Shown here: one piece after another, positions 15,997 through 24,651 of the stretch
Layout: every line of letters begins with the position of its first letter
Numbering within the stretch: the stretch's first letter is position 1
Assembly: GCF_012275515.1 (NCBI RefSeq)
Contig: NZ_JAAZQL010000002.1
Coordinates: 558,001 to 622,000, forward strand
Source of the DNA: Novosphingobium sp. SG707
GTDB lineage: Bacteria; Pseudomonadota; Alphaproteobacteria; Sphingomonadales; Sphingomonadaceae
Reading direction: 5' to 3'
DNA: 64,000 nucleotides
The notes under the pieces: generated by a model
The model's input: the letters and a program-made list of their open reading frames with translations, nothing else
The model's database searches: none
What the model was told of the DNA's origin: nothing
Translations under genes and position numbers: made by a program

Positions 15997-17901
15997 ATGG
16001 GTAAAGTAATCGGTATTGACCTTGGCACCACCAACAGCTGCGTTGCTGTTATGGATGGGGGCAAGCCCAAGGTTATCGAAAATTCGGAAGGCGCGCGCAC
16101 CACGCCCTCGATCGTGGCCTTCACCAAGGATGGCGAGCGCCTGATCGGCCAGCCCGCCAAGCGTCAGGCGGTGACCAACCCCGACAACACGATTTTTGCT
16201 GTGAAGCGCCTCATCGGCCGTCGTTTTGACGATCCGATGACCCAGAAGGATATGGAACTGGTTCCCTATGCCATCGCCAAGGGCAAGAATGGCGATGCAT
16301 GGGTTGCAGCCGGTGGCACCGACTATTCGCCTTCGCAGATTTCCGCCTTCACCCTTCAGAAGATGAAGGAAACGGCCGAATCGTATCTGGGCGAAACCGT
16401 GACGCAGGCCGTCATCACCGTGCCCGCCTACTTCAATGACGCCCAGCGTCAGGCCACCAAGGACGCGGGTCAGATCGCGGGCCTTGAAGTGCTGCGCATC
16501 ATCAACGAGCCCACGGCGGCCGCGCTGGCCTATGGTCTGGAAAAGAACGATGGCAAGACCATCGCTGTTTACGACCTTGGCGGCGGCACGTTCGACGTCT
16601 CGATCCTCGAAATCGGCGACGGCGTGTTCGAGGTGAAGTCGACCAACGGCGACACCTTCCTTGGCGGTGAAGATTTCGACACCAAGGTCGTCGAATATCT
16701 GGCCGACAAGTTCAAGGCCAAGGAAGGTCTGGACCTGCGCGGCGACCGTCTGGCGCTTCAGCGCCTGAAGGAAGCGGCCGAAAAGGCCAAGATCGAGCTG
16801 TCGAGCGCGCAGACCACCGAAATCAACCTGCCCTTCATCACCGCCCGCATGGAAGCAGGGGCGACCACGCCGCTGCATCTGGTCGAAACGATCACCCGTT
16901 CGGATCTCGAACGTCTGGTGGCCGATCTGATCGCGCGCACGATGGAACCCTGCCGCAAGGCGCTGCAGGACGCGGGCGTGACCGCCGCGCAGATCGACGA
17001 CGTGGTGCTGGTGGGCGGCATGACCCGCATGCCCAAGGTGCGCGAAGCCGTGAAGGAATTCTTCGGCAAGGAACCCCACACGGGCGTCAACCCTGACGAA
17101 GTGGTTGCCATGGGCGCGGCCATTCAGGCGGGCGTGCTGCAGGGCGACGTCAAGGACGTGCTGCTGCTCGACGTGACCCCGCTCTCGCTGGGCATCGAAA
17201 CGCTGGGCGGCGTGTTCACCCGCATGATCGACCGCAACACCACGATCCCGACCAAGAAGTCGCAGGTCTTCTCGACCGCTGATGACAATCAGCAGGCCGT
17301 GACCATCCGCGTCTTCCAGGGCGAGCGCGAAATGGCTGCGGACAACAAGATGCTGGGCAATTTCGACCTGATCGGCATTCCGCCGGCGCGTCGCGGTGTG
17401 CCCCAGATCGAGGTGACCTTCGACATTGACGCCAACGGCATCGTGAACGTGTCGGCCAAGGACAAGGGCACCGGCAAGGAACAGCAGATCAAGATCCAGG
17501 CCAGCGGCGGCCTTTCGGACAATGACATCGACCAGATGGTCAAGGATGCCGAAAAGTTTGCCGAAGAGGACAAGAAGCGTCGTGAGGCCGCCGAGGCCAA
17601 GAACAACGCCGACAGCCTCGTCCATGCCACCGAGCAGCAGCTGGCGGAAAATGGCGACAAGATCGATGCCTCGCTGAAGGCTGAAATCGAAGCCGCCATT
17701 GCCGATGCCAAGGCCGCCATCGAAGGCAATGATCCGGCCGAAATGACCGCCAAGACCCAGGCCCTGACCGAAAAGGCCATGAAGATGGGTCAGGCGATCT
17801 ATGAGAAGGAACAGGCTGCTGCGGCCTCTCCGGGCGCTGCTCCGGCGCAGGACGATGTGGTCGACGCCGAGTTCTCGGAAGTGGACGACAAGAAGGCCTG
17901 A
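15997..17901 (+). CDS. dnaK: Molecular chaperone DnaK (Hsp70)
   Basis: 634-residue Hsp70. The ATPase domain starts [20 protein letters not shown] and contains [14 protein letters not shown] and [13 protein letters not shown]; the substrate-binding domain includes the linker [19 protein letters not shown] and the lid helices; the tail ends [13 protein letters not shown], like other bacterial DnaKs. The start at 15997 gives the standard N-terminus; an upstream in-frame ATG would begin inside the promoter. dnaJ follows after a 60-base gap containing a hairpin. Confidence 0.98.
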   Translation: MGKVIGIDLGTTNSCVAVMDGGKPKVIENSEGARTTPSIVAFTKDGERLIGQPAKRQAVTNPDNTIFAVKRLIGRRFDDPMTQKDMELVPYAIAKGKNGDAWVAAGGTDYSPSQISAFTLQKMKETAESYLGETVTQAVITVPAYFNDAQRQATKDAGQIAGLEVLRIINEPTAAALAYGLEKNDGKTIAVYDLGGGTFDVSILEIGDGVFEVKSTNGDTFLGGEDFDTKVVEYLADKFKAKEGLDLRGDRLALQRLKEAAEKAKIELSSAQTTEINLPFITARMEAGATTPLHLVETITRSDLERLVADLIARTMEPCRKALQDAGVTAAQIDDVVLVGGMTRMPKVREAVKEFFGKEPHTGVNPDEVVAMGAAIQAGVLQGDVKDVLLLDVTPLSLGIETLGGVFTRMIDRNTTIPTKKSQVFSTADDNQQAVTIRVFQGEREMAADNKMLGNFDLIGIPPARRGVPQIEVTFDIDANGIVNVSAKDKGTGKEQQIKIQASGGLSDNDIDQMVKDAEKFAEEDKKRREAAEAKNNADSLVHATEQQLAENGDKIDASLKAEIEAAIADAKAAIEGNDPAEMTAKTQALTEKAMKMGQAIYEKEQAAAASPGAAPAQDDVVDAEFSEVDDKKA

Positions 17902-17913
17902 TGTTGCGATGAA

Positions 17914-17943
17914 AGAGGCCCGCTCTGAACGGGGCGGGCCTCT
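17914..17943 (+). terminator. Hairpin between dnaK and dnaJ
   Basis: Perfect 10-bp arms AGAGGCCCGC (17914-17923) and GCGGGCCTCT (17934-17943) with a 10-base loop, 13 bases after the dnaK stop. No long T run follows (TCTTC), so it probably acts as a partial terminator or a 3'-end stabiliser that lowers dnaJ expression relative to dnaK, a common arrangement. Confidence 0.6.
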
Positions 17944-17961
17944 CTTCAGGGGAAATGTGCA

Positions 17962-19095
17962 ATGTCGGCTGAAATCGACTATTACGAACTGCTGGAAGTT
18001 TCGCGCGATGCCAATGAGGCGACGCTGAAATCTTCCTATCGCAAACTGGCGATGAAATTTCACCCGGATCGCAACCCCGGTTGCAAGGAATCCGAGGCCA
18101 AATTCAAACAGATCAGCGAAGCCTATGATTGCCTGAAGGACCCGCAAAAGCGCGCGGCCTATGACCGTTTCGGCCATGCCGCGTTTCAAAATGGCGGACC
18201 GGGCGCTGGCGGCTTTCAGGGCGGCGGCGATTTCGGCGACATCGGCGATATTTTTGAGAGCATCTTCGGCAACGCCTTTGGCGGCGGCGGCGGGCGTCAA
18301 CAGGCGCGGCGCGGGGCTGATCTGCGCTATGATCTCGAAATCGGGCTGGACGATGCGTTTCATGGCAAGACCGTGGAAATCGAGGTCGAAGTGGCCACGG
18401 GCTGCGAACCCTGCAAGGGATCGGGCGCGGAGCCGGGCACGGGCAAGCGCCGCTGCAACCTGTGCGGCGGGCATGGCAAGGTGCGCGCGCAGCAGGGCTT
18501 CTTCATGGTCGAGCGGACCTGCCCGACCTGTCATGGCCGGGGCGAGGTCATCGAAAAGCCGTGCAAGAAATGTCATGGCGAAGGCCGCGTCGATCAGCGC
18601 CAGAAGCTGGAAGTCGCGATCCCCAAGGGCGTGGACAATGGCAACCGCATCCGCCTGTCGGGCAAGGGTGAGGCCGGGCCTAATGGTTCGCCGCCGGGCG
18701 ATCTCTACATCTTCCTGCACATCAAGCGCCATCCGGTGTTCGACCGCGAAAGCACGACGCTGCTGACCCGCGCGCCGATCAGCTTTACCACGGCGGCTCT
18801 GGGCGGGCAGATCGAGATTCCGGGTATGGATGGCGTCAGGCATGTCATCGACATTCCCGCAGGCATCCAGACCGGCAAGCAATTGCGCAAGCGCGGCGCC
18901 GGTATGCCGGTGCTGAACGGGCGCGGGATGGGCGATCTGGTGGTCGAGGTGGCGGTGGAAACGCCGACCAAGTTGACCGCGCGCCAGAAGGAATTGCTGC
19001 GCGAGTTTCAGGCGACCGAAACGGGCGAGGAATGTCCCGAAGCCAAGGGTTTCTTTGACCGGTTGAAGGATGCCTGGAGCGATTTGACGGAGTAG
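17962..19095 (+). CDS. dnaJ: Molecular chaperone DnaJ (Hsp40)
   Basis: 377-residue class A J-protein, cochaperone of DnaK. J domain at residues 4-70 with the HPD motif in KFHPDRN; Gly/Phe-rich linker (about 75-110); the zinc centre has four CxxCxGxG repeats (CEPCKGSG, CNLCGGHG, CPTCHGRG, CKKCHGEG); two C-terminal beta domains follow. All key residues are intact. It starts 60 bases after dnaK and has GGGG upstream (TTCAGGGGAAATGTGCAATG). A REPIN-like repeat begins 14 bases after the stop. Confidence 0.98.
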   Translation: MSAEIDYYELLEVSRDANEATLKSSYRKLAMKFHPDRNPGCKESEAKFKQISEAYDCLKDPQKRAAYDRFGHAAFQNGGPGAGGFQGGGDFGDIGDIFESIFGNAFGGGGGRQQARRGADLRYDLEIGLDDAFHGKTVEIEVEVATGCEPCKGSGAEPGTGKRRCNLCGGHGKVRAQQGFFMVERTCPTCHGRGEVIEKPCKKCHGEGRVDQRQKLEVAIPKGVDNGNRIRLSGKGEAGPNGSPPGDLYIFLHIKRHPVFDRESTTLLTRAPISFTTAALGGQIEIPGMDGVRHVIDIPAGIQTGKQLRKRGAGMPVLNGRGMGDLVVEVAVETPTKLTARQKELLREFQATETGEECPEAKGFFDRLKDAWSDLTE

Positions 19096-19109
19096 GGCTG
19101 GGGGTTTTT

Positions 19110-19331
19110 GCCTCCGGCGGGCAAAGGGACTCGGTCCCTTTGCAATCCCGTTATTGTCTAAGTCGCGTTGTGGTTCGGCCTTTGGGGCTGGCGCGGTGTT
19201 TGAATTTTAAAGCCTGCGGCGCAGCATAACGGCGCCGCAGGTTTTATTTTTGGTGTGGCTCTCGGTTGCCTCTGAAACACCACCCCAACAATGGAATTGC
19301 CAAGGGTCGAGACCCTTGGCCCGCCGGAGGC
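19110..19331. repeat. REPIN-like nested palindromic repeat, copy 2
   Basis: Same layout as copy 1: left hairpin GCAAAGGGAC/GTCCCTTTGC (19121-19143) preceded by GCCTCCGGCGG (19110-19120); an inner stem TTTTAAAGCCTGCGGCGC (19205-19222) with its partner near 19232-19246, partly decayed; right hairpin GCCAAGGGTC-GA-GACCCTTGGC (19299-19320) followed by CCGCCGGAGGC (19321-19331). The right hairpin differs from the left at several bases, but each change is matched on the other side so the stem stays perfect. It fills the gap between dnaJ and radA. Confidence 0.85.
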
Positions 19332-19380
19332 CCACTTTCCTCCCTTGATTTCCCCTTTTGTTCTCCCTACGATGCGTCCC

Positions 19381-20757
19381 ATGGCCAAACCGAAACGCCG
19401 CTTCGTCTGCTCCTCCTGTGGCAGCGTCACCACCCGTTGGCAGGGACAATGCGTCGATTGCGGCGAATGGAACACGTTGAGCGAGGAAGCGCCCCAGACG
19501 GTGTTTTCGGCCAAGCATGATCTGTCGAGCGGCGGTCGGGCGATCCTGTTTGAACCGCTGGACAAGGCCGATGACCGGCTGGTGCGGCGCAGCACGGGGA
19601 TTGCCGAGTTTGACCGCGCGCTGGGCGGTGGCCTTGTGCCGGGCAGCGCGATTTTGATGGGCGGCGATCCGGGCATCGGCAAATCGACGCTCTTGCTTCA
19701 GGCCAGCGCCAGAGTGGCGCAGGCCGGTGGCTTGGCGGTCTATATCAGCGGGGAGGAAGCGCCGGGCCAGATCCGTCTGCGCGCTGAGCGGCTCGGCTTG
19801 CAGAGTGCCCCGATTCGGCTCGCTTCCTCAACCTCTGTGCGCGATATTCTGACCACGCTGGGCGGGATGGAGGCGCCCGCGCTGTTGGTGATCGATTCGA
19901 TCCAGTGCATGCATTCCGACCAGATCGAGGGCGCACCAGGCACGGTCAGCCAGGTGCGTGGATGCGCCTTCGAACTGATCCGCTATGCCAAGGAGAATGG
20001 CGCGGCGCTGGTGCTGGTGGGCCATGTGACCAAGGACGGCAATATCGCGGGCCCGCGTGTGCTGGAGCATATGGTCGATGTGGTGATGGCCTTTGAGGGC
20101 GAGCGCAGCCATCAATATCGCATCCTGCGCAACCTGAAAAACCGCTTTGGCCCGGTCGATGAAATCGGAGTTTTCGCCATGGCAGGCAAGGGTTTGGAGG
20201 AAGTGTCGAATCCTTCGATGCTGTTCCTGTCGGGCCGCGAAAATCCGGTGCCGGGCAGCGCGGTGTTCCCCGCCATCGAGGGTACACGTCCGGTACTGGT
20301 GGAAATTCAGGCGCTGATCGTGCGGTTGCAGTCGGGGGCCACGCCCCGGCGCGCGGTGGTGGGTTGGGACAATGGGCGTCTTGCCATGCTGCTGGCGGTG
20401 CTGGAGGCGCGCTGCGGGCTGAATTTTTCGGCCTGCGAGGTCTATTTGAATGTGGCGGGGGGCTATCGTCTGGCCGATCCGGCTGCGGATCTGGCCGTGG
20501 CGGCGGCGCTGGTTTCGGCGCTGGCGGACAAGCCTTTGCCCGCGCGGGCGATATGGTTTGGTGAAGTGTCGCTGGCGGGGGAAATCCGCCCGGTGGCCCA
20601 TGGCGGCCTGCGCCTGCGCGAGGGGGCCAAGCTGGGGTTTGAGCGGGCCTATGGGCCGGAGGAAAGCGGCGGTTCGGGGGAAACGCCTTGCGAAATGCGG
20701 CACAGCGCTATCAACCTGCTGCCAAATCTCGTTGACCGCATCGTGGGGGACGAATAA
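19381..20757 (+). CDS. radA: DNA repair protein RadA
   Basis: 458-residue RecA-like ATPase that drives branch migration in recombinational repair. N-terminal zinc finger C10/C13...C24/C27 (CSSCG, CVDCGEW); Walker A GGDPGIGKSTLLLQ near residue 100; the RadA-specific motif LKNRFGPVDEIGVF; and the Lon-protease-like C-terminal domain (NVAGGYRLADPAADLAVAAAL). Start 19381 (MAKPKRRF) gives the family N-terminus; ATG 19372 in the same frame is possible. It follows the repeat by 50 bases and precedes cvpA by 12, suggesting a small operon radA-cvpA-scaffold gene. Confidence 0.96.
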   Translation: MAKPKRRFVCSSCGSVTTRWQGQCVDCGEWNTLSEEAPQTVFSAKHDLSSGGRAILFEPLDKADDRLVRRSTGIAEFDRALGGGLVPGSAILMGGDPGIGKSTLLLQASARVAQAGGLAVYISGEEAPGQIRLRAERLGLQSAPIRLASSTSVRDILTTLGGMEAPALLVIDSIQCMHSDQIEGAPGTVSQVRGCAFELIRYAKENGAALVLVGHVTKDGNIAGPRVLEHMVDVVMAFEGERSHQYRILRNLKNRFGPVDEIGVFAMAGKGLEEVSNPSMLFLSGRENPVPGSAVFPAIEGTRPVLVEIQALIVRLQSGATPRRAVVGWDNGRLAMLLAVLEARCGLNFSACEVYLNVAGGYRLADPAADLAVAAALVSALADKPLPARAIWFGEVSLAGEIRPVAHGGLRLREGAKLGFERAYGPEESGGSGETPCEMRHSAINLLPNLVDRIVGDE

Positions 20758-20769
20758 CCCCCTTGGGCT

Positions 20770-21363
20770 ATGACCGGATTTGATATTCTTGTGCTTGTGG
20801 TGGTCGGCCTTGCCGCCACCTTCGGCTTTCTGCGCGGTTTTGTGCAGGAGGCGATCTCGCTTTTCGCTGGCGCGGTGGCGATTGTTGCGATCCATACGCT
20901 GCACACGCCGCTGGCCGAGGTGCTGACGCCCCATATCGGTACGGAAAGCGGGGCCAGCGTGCTGGCGTTCTTTTTGCTGCTGATCGTGCCTTATGTGCTG
21001 GTACGGGCGGTGGCGCGCTATCTGGGCACAGCCAGCCGCGCCTCGGCGCTGGCGCCGGTGGACCGGGTTTTGGGTTTCGGCTTTGGCGCGGTCAAGGGCA
21101 CGCTGATTATCGTGCTGGGCTATTCGGTGCTGATTCTGGCCTATGACACGATCTGGGGCCCGAAGGGGCGGCCCGGCTGGATCACCCACTCGCGCACGTA
21201 TAATTTCATTGATGCCAGCAGCGAGGCGATGGTCAAGATGATCTCGCAGCGCCGCCGCGAGGCCGCCGAGGATCGCGCCAAGGACGAGGTCGAGCCCAGT
21301 CCCGGGCCGACTCACACGCCGACGACTCACGCCAGGCGCAAGACGCATCGCGCGGTCGATTGA
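20770..21363 (+). CDS. CvpA family membrane protein
   Basis: 197-residue protein with four predicted membrane helices (starting FDILVLVVVGLAATFGFLRG) and the CvpA-type motifs GFLRGFVQEAISL and ARYLGTASRASALAPVDRVLGFGFGAVKG. E. coli CvpA is needed for colicin V export and supports envelope stress tolerance; the molecular function is unclear. The soluble C-terminal tail is charged and rich in Ser/Thr/Pro. It sits between radA and a NifU-like gene, with one base between stop and next start. In many proteobacteria cvpA precedes purF; purF is not here. Confidence 0.85.
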   Translation: MTGFDILVLVVVGLAATFGFLRGFVQEAISLFAGAVAIVAIHTLHTPLAEVLTPHIGTESGASVLAFFLLLIVPYVLVRAVARYLGTASRASALAPVDRVLGFGFGAVKGTLIIVLGYSVLILAYDTIWGPKGRPGWITHSRTYNFIDASSEAMVKMISQRRREAAEDRAKDEVEPSPGPTHTPTTHARRKTHRAVD

Positions 21364-21364
21364 G

Positions 21365-21811
21365 ATGGCCTCGGTTGCCGCTCTCTATACGCCTGAGGTG
21401 TTGATGCTGGCGACAGGGCTGGTCCGACATCGCTGGGATGATGCGCTGACCCTGCAAGGCGCGGCGCGCTCGGCGAGTTGCGGCAGCACGATGAAGGTGG
21501 GGATCGATCTGGACACCGAGGGCCGGATCGCGCGGATCGGTCTTGCCGCGCAGGCCTGCGCGATCGGGCAGGCGGCAGGCGCAATCATGGCCGATGCCGC
21601 CATCGGGCGCGGCGAAAGTGATTTTGCCCGCGCCGAGGCCGATCTCATGCGCTGGCTGGCGGGCGAGGGGGATCTGCCTGACTGGCCGGGCCTTGCCGCC
21701 ATCGCCCCGGCGCGCGCATTTCCGGGCCGCCACGGGGCGATTTTGCTGGGCTGGCGCGCTGTGTTGCAGGCATTTTCCAGCTTTGCAAATGGCGAAGGCG
21801 AAATCGCATAA
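21365..21811 (+). CDS. IscU/NifU-like iron-sulfur scaffold-related protein
   Basis: 148-residue protein of the NifU N-terminal (IscU-like) fold. Two of the three cluster cysteines are seen: C39 in SASCGSTMKV and C65 in AQACAIGQA. The third, expected in the conserved RxxC segment near residue 122, is replaced in FPGRHGAILLGW (Arg-His-Gly). It may therefore hold a cluster differently or act as a carrier or degenerate paralogue instead of a full scaffold. It starts one base after the cvpA-like gene. No iscS, sufB or other cluster-assembly gene is nearby. Confidence 0.8.
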   Translation: MASVAALYTPEVLMLATGLVRHRWDDALTLQGAARSASCGSTMKVGIDLDTEGRIARIGLAAQACAIGQAAGAIMADAAIGRGESDFARAEADLMRWLAGEGDLPDWPGLAAIAPARAFPGRHGAILLGWRAVLQAFSSFANGEGEIA

Positions 21812-21911
21812 ATGCAATTGTGACAAACCACTGCCGCGCAGCAGCAATATGTTGCACCGCACCGCCATACGGTGTTAGCGTGCGCTACAACTCTGGGAGG
21901 AGCGAGGGCGC

Positions 21912-22493
21912 ATGACCGAAAAGGCAGAAGGCAAAAGCGACACGGTTATCATCAAGAAATACGCTAACCGGCGTCTCTATAATACCCAGTCGTCGAGCTA
22001 TATCACGCTCGATCACCTGTCCAAGATGACGCGCGAAGGCGTCGAATTCCGTGTGCTGGACGCCAAGTCGGGCGCTGATATCACGCATCAGATCCTGACA
22101 CAGATCATCATGGAGGAAGAGGCCAGCGGCGAGCAGATGCTGCCGGTCAATTTCCTGCGCCAGTTGATCGGCATGTATGGCAATTCGATGCAGGGCCTGA
22201 TCCCGCATTATCTCGAAGCCAGCATGGAGCAGTTCCGCGCCAACCAGATGAAGCTGCGCAAGGCGTTTGAGGACAGTATGGAGAGCAATCCGCTGGCCCG
22301 TCTGGCCCAGCAGAACATCGCCATGTTCCAGGCCGCCGCCGCCGCCTTCATGCCCGGCACCGACGGCACGCCGCCCAAGCCCGCCGAACCCGCGCGCGAG
22401 CCGGAGGCCGAAACCGGCACGAAATCGGAAATCGACGCGCTGCGCAACCAGATGCTGGAAATGCAGAAGATGCTCGACAAGCTGGCCAAGTAA
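21912..22493 (+). CDS. phaR: Polyhydroxyalkanoate synthesis repressor PhaR
   Basis: 193-residue regulator. The N-terminal PHB/PHA accumulation DNA-binding domain is unmistakable (IIKKYANRRLYNTQSSSYIT followed by LDHLSKMTREG); the PHB_acc domain follows (ILTQIIMEEE). The C-terminal third is rich in Glu/Lys and heptad-like (EIDALRNQMLEMQKMLDKLAK), probably a coiled coil. PhaR represses phasin and PHA genes and is released by binding nascent granules. No PHA synthase gene is adjacent, so it acts in trans. GGGAGGAG lies just ahead of the start. Confidence 0.92.
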   Translation: MTEKAEGKSDTVIIKKYANRRLYNTQSSSYITLDHLSKMTREGVEFRVLDAKSGADITHQILTQIIMEEEASGEQMLPVNFLRQLIGMYGNSMQGLIPHYLEASMEQFRANQMKLRKAFEDSMESNPLARLAQQNIAMFQAAAAAFMPGTDGTPPKPAEPAREPEAETGTKSEIDALRNQMLEMQKMLDKLAK

Positions 22494-22504
22494 GCATTTC
22501 GCCG

Positions 22505-22524
22505 GGCGCAGCGGTGGCTGCGCC
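22505..22524 (+). terminator. Hairpin after phaR
   Basis: Perfect 8-bp stem GGCGCAGC/GCTGCGCC with a GGTG loop, 11 bases after the phaR stop. There is no T run directly after it, so factor-independent termination would be weak. Confidence 0.4.
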
Positions 22525-22625
22525 GGGCATATTGCGGGGCCGGGGCAGGGAATTTCGCCCATCCCGGCGTTTTTTGCAAAAAACCGGTTCCCGTTTTTCG
22601 GCGCCTTGCTTAAACGCTGCGCGCC

Positions 22626-24188
22626 ATGAATCAGAAAACGCAAAAGCCCGCCCAGATCCGCCACGCCCTGACCGTGAAGCGCGAAGATGATTTCGCCGCA
22701 TGGTATCAGCAAGTCGTCTCCGAAGGCGAGATGGCCGAGGAAAGCGGCGTGCGCGGCTGCATGGTCATCAAGCCGTGGGGCTATGGCATCTGGGAACGCA
22801 TCCAGAAGATCATGGATGCCGCGATCAAGGAAGCGGGCGTCGACAATTGCTATTTCCCGCTATTTATTCCGCTCAGCTATTTTTCCAAGGAAGCCGATCA
22901 CGTTGAGGGTTTCGCCAAGGAAATGGCGGTCGTCACCCATCACCGCCTGATCGGCGACGGCAAGGGCGGGCTGATCCCCGATCCCGAGGCCAAGCTGGAA
23001 GAACCGCTGATCGTGCGCCCCACGTCGGAAACGGTGATCGGCGCGGCCATGGCGCGCTGGGTGCAATCGTGGCGCGATTTGCCGCTGATGGTGAACCAAT
23101 GGGCCAATGTCGTGCGCTGGGAAATGCGCACCCGCATGTTCCTGCGCACCAGCGAATTTCTGTGGCAGGAAGGGCATACCGCCCATGCCGACCGCGATGA
23201 TGCAATGAAAGAAACGCTGCGCGCGCTTGAAATGTATCGCAGCTTTGCCGAAAACGTACTGGCCATGCCGGTGGTGGCGGGCGAAAAGCCGGAGAACGAG
23301 CGTTTCCCCGGCGCCGTGGCGACCTATTCCATCGAAGCGATGATGCAGGATGGCAAGGCGCTGCAGGCCGGGACCAGCCATTACCTCGGCACCGGTTTTG
23401 CCGAGGCGGCGGGCATTCGCTATCAGAGCAAGGAAGGCGCGCAGGAACTGGCGCACACCACCTCGTGGGGCGTTTCGACCCGCATGATCGGCGGCGTCAT
23501 TATGACGCATGGCGATGATGACGGTCTGCGGGTGCCGCCCGCGATTGCCCCGCATCAGATCATCATCCTGCCCATGCTGCGCGAGGATGACGGCGACGAG
23601 GCGCTGCTCGCCTATTGCGAGGAAATCCGCCGCGAATTGCTCAAGCTCTCGGCCCTGGGCGAACCGATCCGCGTGCTGCTCGACAAGCGCCCCGGCAAGG
23701 CGACGCAAAAGCGCTGGGCCTGGGTCAAGAAGGGCGCGCCGATCATTTTGGAAATCGGCGGGCGCGATGCGGCGGGCGGCATGGTGTCCGCGCTGCGCCG
23801 CGACCGCATCTGGCGCGAGGACGCCAAGACCAATTTCGTGGGTCAGAGCCGCGAGGAATTCGTTGCCGGGGCCGCCGCGCTGCTGGAGGATATTCAAGCA
23901 AGCCTGCACCGCGAAGCGACCGAGAAGCGCGACGCCAATATCACGCGCGGCCTGACCACGCTGGATCAGGTGGCCGAGTTCTTTGCCGAGGACAAGCGCT
24001 ATCCGGGCTGGGTCGAACTCAACTGGAGCCGCCCGACCGGCGATGCGCTGGAAAAGGTGGTCGAGCAGTTGAAGGCGCTGAAGCTCACCATCCGCAACAC
24101 CGCGCTCGACGCCGCGCCCGCCGAAGGTCTCTGCCCCTTCACCGGCGAAGCGGCGGTTGAGCGCATCTACGTCGCGCGGGCCTATTGA
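22626..24188 (+). CDS. proS: Prolyl-tRNA synthetase, archaeal/eukaryal type
   Basis: 520-residue class II ProRS. It is the type 3 (archaeal/eukaryal-like) form, shown by the N-terminal pattern KREDDFAAWYQQVV and VRGCMVIKPWGYGIWERIQ, the motif 2 region MFLRTSEFLWQEGHTAHA, motif 3 with MTHGDDDGLRVPP, and the C-terminal end in Tyr (IYVARAY). The anticodon domain lies about residues 300-410. The extra C-terminal domain of this type often binds zinc through four Cys; here only one Cys (GLCPFTGEA) remains, so the zinc is probably lost. The editing INS domain of bacterial ProRS is absent. The LprI-like gene overlaps its stop by one base. Confidence 0.93.
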   Translation: MNQKTQKPAQIRHALTVKREDDFAAWYQQVVSEGEMAEESGVRGCMVIKPWGYGIWERIQKIMDAAIKEAGVDNCYFPLFIPLSYFSKEADHVEGFAKEMAVVTHHRLIGDGKGGLIPDPEAKLEEPLIVRPTSETVIGAAMARWVQSWRDLPLMVNQWANVVRWEMRTRMFLRTSEFLWQEGHTAHADRDDAMKETLRALEMYRSFAENVLAMPVVAGEKPENERFPGAVATYSIEAMMQDGKALQAGTSHYLGTGFAEAAGIRYQSKEGAQELAHTTSWGVSTRMIGGVIMTHGDDDGLRVPPAIAPHQIIILPMLREDDGDEALLAYCEEIRRELLKLSALGEPIRVLLDKRPGKATQKRWAWVKKGAPIILEIGGRDAAGGMVSALRRDRIWREDAKTNFVGQSREEFVAGAAALLEDIQASLHREATEKRDANITRGLTTLDQVAEFFAEDKRYPGWVELNWSRPTGDALEKVVEQLKALKLTIRNTALDAAPAEGLCPFTGEAAVERIYVARAY

Positions 24189-24607
24189 TGCTGCTGGCGC
24201 TGGTTCTCGCGGCAACGGTTCCGGCCTATTCCTTTGGGCCGATCCTGACGCTGGCCGATCCGGCGCCCAGCCATCCGGAAATCGACGCGCGCTATTCGTC
24301 GCCCTATCGGCGGTGCCTGGCGCGCCGCGATCTCAACACGATCCTGCATGACCAGTGCAATGCGCAAGAGATGAAGCGGCAGGATGCGCGTTTGAACGCA
24401 ACATGGGCGGTGATGTTCAAACGCCTGCCGCCCGCGCGCCAGACCGCGTTGCGCAGCGCCGAGCGCGCATGGATTGCCGAGCGGCAAAAGCATTGCCTGC
24501 TGCAATCCAAGGAAGCCGAGGGCGGTTCGCTGGAGGCCATCGAATATAGCTCCTGCATGGTGGACGAGACGATCCGCCGCACCATCTGGCTGGAAAAACT
24601 ACGCTAG
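24188..24607 (+). CDS. LprI-like (lysozyme inhibitor LprI N-terminal domain) secreted protein
   Basis: 139-residue protein with a short hydrophobic N-terminal signal sequence and a small helical domain carrying four cysteines (RRCLARR, HDQCNAQEM, KHCLLQ, SSCMVDE) that probably form two disulfides. The pattern QDARLNATWAVMFKRLPPAR and RSAERAWIAERQKHC is typical of the LprI N-terminal family, first named for lysozyme inhibition in Mycobacterium; in proteobacteria the role is uncertain. The ATG overlaps the proS stop (TGATG), so it is coupled to proS. Confidence 0.82.
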   Translation: MLLALVLAATVPAYSFGPILTLADPAPSHPEIDARYSSPYRRCLARRDLNTILHDQCNAQEMKRQDARLNATWAVMFKRLPPARQTALRSAERAWIAERQKHCLLQSKEAEGGSLEAIEYSSCMVDETIRRTIWLEKLR

Positions 24608-24651
24608 TTTGCCCCCTTGCGCGGGGGCGTGGGCATGGCACATTCGCCGCC

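Noticed and set aside
15982..18882. Very long (966-codon) open frame antisense to dnaK and dnaJ
   Set aside because: It is the mirror of two unmistakable genes in GC-rich DNA with strong third-position bias, which creates long antisense frames; its product resembles no protein family and has no start signal.
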